A stretch of DNA of 10,688 nt from Paracoccaceae bacterium (GTDB lineage Bacteria > Pseudomonadota > Alphaproteobacteria > Rhodobacterales > Rhodobacteraceae). Positions 7,837 through 10,688 of the stretch are shown here, in pieces. The stretch lies in NCBI GenBank assembly GCA_007121115.1, contig SKMI01000053.1, positions 1-10,688 of the forward strand. Reading direction: 5' to 3'. Both the position numbers and the translations under genes were made by a program. Within the stretch, counting starts at the first letter, position 1, and each line of letters starts with the position of its first letter. Below the pieces are notes generated by a model. The model ran no database searches, was not told the DNA's origin, and saw only the letters and a program-made list of their open reading frames with translations.

Positions 7837-8775
7837 ATGCCCCAAACCCCCGAAAAACCGCGCAGTTTTCAGGAGATCATCCTGCGCCTGCAGGGGTATT
7901 GGGCAGCAACGGGCTGCGCCGTCCTGCAACCCTATGACATGGAGGTTGGCGCGGGCACGTTTCATCCGGCCACCACGCTGCGCAGCCTTGGCACCCGGCC
8001 GTGGGCCGCGGCCTATGTCCAGCCCTCGCGCCGGCCCACCGACGGGCGCTATGGCGACAATCCCAACCGTTTGCAGCACTATTACCAGTTCCAGGTTCTG
8101 ATCAAACCTTCGCCCCCCGACCTGCAGGAGCTTTACCTCGGCTCCCTCCGCGCCATCGGCATCGACGATGCGCTGCACGATATCCGCTTCGTCGAGGATG
8201 ACTGGGAATCCCCCACCCTCGGCGCCTGGGGCCTGGGATGGGAGGTCTGGTGCGACGGGATGGAGGTGTCGCAATTCACCTATTTCCAGCAGGTCGGTGG
8301 CCATGACTGCCGCCCCGTCTCGGGCGAACTTACCTACGGGCTGGAGCGGCTGGCGATGTATGTCCTCGGCGTCGATCACGTCATGGACATGCCGTTCAAC
8401 GCCCCCGACGCGCCGATCCCGCTGAGCTATGGCGATGTGTTTCGCCAGACAGAGGCCGAATACTCCCGCTGGAACTTCGATCAGGCCGACACCGAGATGC
8501 TGTTCCAGCACTTCAAGGACGCCGAGGCCGAATGCCACCGCATCCTTGACGCGCCGGATACCGACAGCGCCGGTCGGCGGATCGTCATGGCGCACCCCGC
8601 CTATGACCAGTGCATCAAGGCGAGCCACATCTTCAACCTGCTGGACGCGCGCGGGGTGATCTCGGTGACCGAGCGGCAGGCCTATATCGGTCGCGTCCGC
8701 GCGCTGGCCAAGCTCTGCGCCGATGCCTTCCTGCGGACCGAGGCGGGCGGGGCGACGGACGGGGCCGCCGCATGA
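7837..8775 (+). CDS. glyQ: Glycine--tRNA ligase alpha subunit
   Basis: GlyQ is the catalytic subunit of the bacterial alpha2beta2 glycyl-tRNA synthetase (class II), which activates glycine with ATP and charges tRNA-Gly in the cytoplasm. The protein has 312 residues, close to the usual 300. Diagnostic stretches are FQEIILRLQGYWAATGC (11-27), the motif 2 region GRYGDNPNRLQHYYQFQV (70-87), WEVWCDGMEVSQFTYFQQ (135-152) and motif 3 GLERLAMYVLG (168-178). I chose the ATG at 7837 because GAGG lies five bases upstream and family members begin a few residues before RSFQEIIL. The frame stays open upstream, but that extension overlaps the promoter. The stop overlaps the next start (ATGA at 8772-8775), so glyQ is probably translationally coupled to the downstream gene. 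It is divergent from the SPOR/protease-like gene. Confidence 0.97.
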   Translation: MPQTPEKPRSFQEIILRLQGYWAATGCAVLQPYDMEVGAGTFHPATTLRSLGTRPWAAAYVQPSRRPTDGRYGDNPNRLQHYYQFQVLIKPSPPDLQELYLGSLRAIGIDDALHDIRFVEDDWESPTLGAWGLGWEVWCDGMEVSQFTYFQQVGGHDCRPVSGELTYGLERLAMYVLGVDHVMDMPFNAPDAPIPLSYGDVFRQTEAEYSRWNFDQADTEMLFQHFKDAEAECHRILDAPDTDSAGRRIVMAHPAYDQCIKASHIFNLLDARGVISVTERQAYIGRVRALAKLCADAFLRTEAGGATDGAAA

Positions 8776-9281
8776 GCATGGCCCGCTTTCTGGTGGTCCT
8801 GCTGGTGGGCGGCACGCTGCTGGCCGGGGTGGGCGCGTGGTATCTGACCGTCTACGCTTATTACGACCGGCTGCCCGCGCAGGACACGGTCCTGTTGACC
8901 CCCTTGGGCGCCGCGGCAGCGCAGGATCATCCGGTGACGGATTTCGAAGGGATCGACAGCGACAGCTCACCCATCCGCTACCGCGCCTGCTTCACGCTCG
9001 ATGCCGACCCCGCCCAATTCACCCCCTACCCGGACGCCGCCCCGCTGATCGCGCCGAACTGGTTCGACTGTTTCGACGCCCACGCCATCGGTGCCGCGCT
9101 GGAGGAAGGGCGCGCCACGGCGATCCTCGGGCAGGGGCACCTGGAGTATGGCATCGACCGGGTGGTGGCGGTCTTCCCCGATGGCCGCGCCTTCGCCTGG
9201 CATCAGATCAACCCTTGCGGCGAGGCGCATTTCGACGGCGACCCACTGCCCCCCGGCTGCCCGCCGCCCCCTGACCGTTAA
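8772..9281 (+). CDS. Membrane-anchored periplasmic protein between glyQ and glyS (possibly DUF6446 family)
   Basis: The protein has 169 residues and its function is unknown. One hydrophobic segment (about 5-27) follows a short N-terminus with a single Arg, fitting an N-in signal anchor with the rest in the periplasm. The soluble part has four cysteines (C73, C100, C149, C163), which could make two disulfides, and aromatic-rich patches around NWFDCFDAH (96-104) and AFAWHQINPCGEAHF (140-154); the end is proline-rich. I recall a family named DUF6446 of this size and position in Rhodobacterales, but I could not check it. The ATG overlaps the glyQ stop by the ATGA arrangement, and glyS starts 13 bp after its stop, so it sits inside the glyQ-glyS transcript. 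No tRNA-related motif is visible. A second ATG at 8778 could also serve as the start. Confidence 0.85.
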   Translation: MSMARFLVVLLVGGTLLAGVGAWYLTVYAYYDRLPAQDTVLLTPLGAAAAQDHPVTDFEGIDSDSSPIRYRACFTLDADPAQFTPYPDAAPLIAPNWFDCFDAHAIGAALEEGRATAILGQGHLEYGIDRVVAVFPDGRAFAWHQINPCGEAHFDGDPLPPGCPPPPDR

Positions 9282-9294
9282 GCCCGAGGCCCCC

Positions 9295-10688
9295 ATGCCC
9301 GATCTGCTGATCGAACTCTTCTCCGAGGAAATCCCCGCCCGGATGCAGGCCCGCGCCAGCGCGGACCTCAAGCGCCTGATGACCGACGGGCTGGTCGAGG
9401 CCGGGCTGACCTATGCCCACGCGCAGGCCTTCGCCACGCCCCGGCGGCTGGCGCTGGCGGTGGAGGGGCTGAGCGCAGGCAGCCCCACGCGGCGCGAGGA
9501 ACGGCGCGGCCCCCGCACCGACGCGCCCGAGAAAGCCATCGAAGGGTTCCTGCGCGCCACGGGCCTGAGCCGCGACCAGCTGGAAGCCCGCGATGACAAG
9601 AAGGGGCAGGTCTACTTCGCCACTATCGAAACCCCGGGCCGCGGGGCGGCCGAGATCGTGGCCGAGGTGCTGGAGCATGTGATCCGTCACTTCCCCTGGC
9701 CCAAATCCATGCGCTGGGGCGCGGGGTCGCTCCGCTGGGTCCGGCCCCTGCATTCGATCCTGTGTATCCTGTCGGACGAGAGCGGCGCGCAGGTGGTGCC
9801 GCTGACGGTGGACGGCATCACCGCAGGCGACACCACCCGCGGGCACCGCTTCATGGCGCTCGAGCCCTTCGCGGTGACGGGGTTCGAGGATTACGCCGCG
9901 AAACTGCGCCGCGCCTTCGTGGTGCTGGACGCCGAGGCGCGCGCCGAGCACATCCGCGCCGAGGCGCAATCGCTGGCTTTCGCGCTGGGGCTGGAATGGG
10001 TCGCGGATGAAGGGCTCTTGGCCGAGGTGGCGGGGCTGGTGGAATGGCCCGTGGTGCTGGTGGGCGAGATCGGCGCGGAGTTTCTGGACCTGCCGCCCGA
10101 GGTGCTGCAGACCTCGATGAAGGAGCACCAGAAGTTCTTTTCCCTGCGCGACCCGAAATCCGGGCAAATTGTTCGATTTGTGACAGTGGCGAACCGTGAA
10201 ACAGTGGATGACGGGGCCACGATACTGGCCGGGAACCGGAAGGTTCTGGCCGCGCGACTTTCCGACGCCAAATTCTTCTGGGAAAACGATCTTCGGGCGG
10301 TGCGCGAAGGCGGGTTGGAGCGCATGGCCGAGGGGTTGGCGAACGTCACGTTCCACAACAAGCTGGGCAGCCAGAAAGATCGGATAAGTCGTATCGAGGC
10401 GCTGGCGCGCGAGATTGCCCCGCTGGTCAGCGCGGATGCGGAGGCGGCCGCGCAGGCCGCCCGCGTGGCCAAGGCCGACCTGCAATCCGACATGGTGGGC
10501 GAGTTCCCGGAACTGCAGGGCGTCATGGGCGTCTACTACGCCCGCGCACAGGGCCTGCCCGAGGACGTGGCGCAAGCCTGCCGCGAACATTACCAGCCGC
10601 TGGGGCCGGGGGATGCCGTGCCTTCGTCGCCCGTATCGGTCGCCGTGGCGCTGGCCGACAAGATCGACACCCTGACCGGGTTCTGGGC
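9295..10688 (+). CDS. glyS: Glycine--tRNA ligase beta subunit, N-terminal part (3' end outside window)
   Basis: GlyS is the tRNA-binding subunit that pairs with GlyQ in the alpha2beta2 glycyl-tRNA synthetase. The window holds 464 codons without a stop; the family is about 690 residues, so roughly two thirds is present and the C-terminal anticodon-binding part is missing. Recognisable stretches are the N-terminus LLIELFSEEIPARM (4-17), FPWPKSMRWG near 133-142, VLQTSMKEHQKFFSL (270-284), DAKFFWENDL (324-333), FHNKLGSQKDRISRI (353-367, in the HD-like domain) and KADLQSDMVGEFPELQG (393-409). The ATG at 9295 has GAGG five bases upstream and gives the family N-terminus. It starts 13 bp after the small membrane-protein gene and is presumably cotranscribed with glyQ. 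No frameshift is seen. Confidence 0.97.
   Translation, partial: MPDLLIELFSEEIPARMQARASADLKRLMTDGLVEAGLTYAHAQAFATPRRLALAVEGLSAGSPTRREERRGPRTDAPEKAIEGFLRATGLSRDQLEARDDKKGQVYFATIETPGRGAAEIVAEVLEHVIRHFPWPKSMRWGAGSLRWVRPLHSILCILSDESGAQVVPLTVDGITAGDTTRGHRFMALEPFAVTGFEDYAAKLRRAFVVLDAEARAEHIRAEAQSLAFALGLEWVADEGLLAEVAGLVEWPVVLVGEIGAEFLDLPPEVLQTSMKEHQKFFSLRDPKSGQIVRFVTVANRETVDDGATILAGNRKVLAARLSDAKFFWENDLRAVREGGLERMAEGLANVTFHNKLGSQKDRISRIEALAREIAPLVSADAEAAAQAARVAKADLQSDMVGEFPELQGVMGVYYARAQGLPEDVAQACREHYQPLGPGDAVPSSPVSVAVALADKIDTLTGFW

Noticed and set aside
7804..8970. 388-codon open frame on the - strand opposite glyQ
   Set aside because: It is a shadow of glyQ and the next gene; its composition is typical of antisense reading of GC-rich coding DNA.
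9208..10590. 460-codon open frame on the - strand opposite glyS
   Set aside because: glyS is clear on the + strand, and the antisense product is a His/Arg/Gly-rich shadow without known features.

Overview
The window is GC-rich DNA that looks like the chromosome of an alphaproteobacterium, most likely a member of the Rhodobacteraceae / Roseobacter group. The evidence is the protein style (SecA, DnaK, DnaJ, GlyQ and GlyS all read as alphaproteobacterial), the GC-ending codons, an RpoH-type promoter of alphaproteobacterial form upstream of dnaK, and a small membrane-anchored protein between glyQ and glyS of a type I associate with this family. The organism assignment is an inference from sequence reading, without a search.

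Layout, left to right. (1) The C-terminal half of SecA enters from the left edge on the + strand and ends at 1291. (2) A 166-bp convergent spacer (1292-1457) holds three inverted repeats, one of which is a good intrinsic terminator for the opposite strand. (3) dnaJ and dnaK lie on the - strand as a dnaK-dnaJ operon read right to left, with a perfect 12-bp stem-loop between the two genes and a heat-shock-type promoter upstream of dnaK. (4) Divergent from dnaK, on the + strand, is a secreted coiled-coil protein of unknown function with a recurring tryptophan motif. (5) Convergent with it, on the - strand, is an exported SPOR / peptidoglycan-binding / trypsin-like protein whose protease domain keeps the serine motif but lacks the catalytic histidine and, apparently, the aspartate. 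(6) Divergent from that, on the + strand, are glyQ, a small membrane-anchored protein, and glyS (cut by the right edge), probably one operon encoding the alpha2beta2 glycyl-tRNA synthetase.

How the genes work together. DnaK and DnaJ form the Hsp70 chaperone system, SecA is the motor of the general secretion pathway, and GlyQ with GlyS charges glycine tRNA. These are housekeeping genes and show no frameshift or sign of recent transfer. The less familiar content is three envelope proteins: the coiled-coil protein at 4873, the apparent pseudoprotease at 5894-7696 and the 169-residue protein at 8772. I see no mobile element, CRISPR array, tRNA, rRNA or obvious new multi-gene system. The best leads are the degenerate protease, the tryptophan-repeat protein, the glyQ/glyS insertion and the structured intergenic elements.
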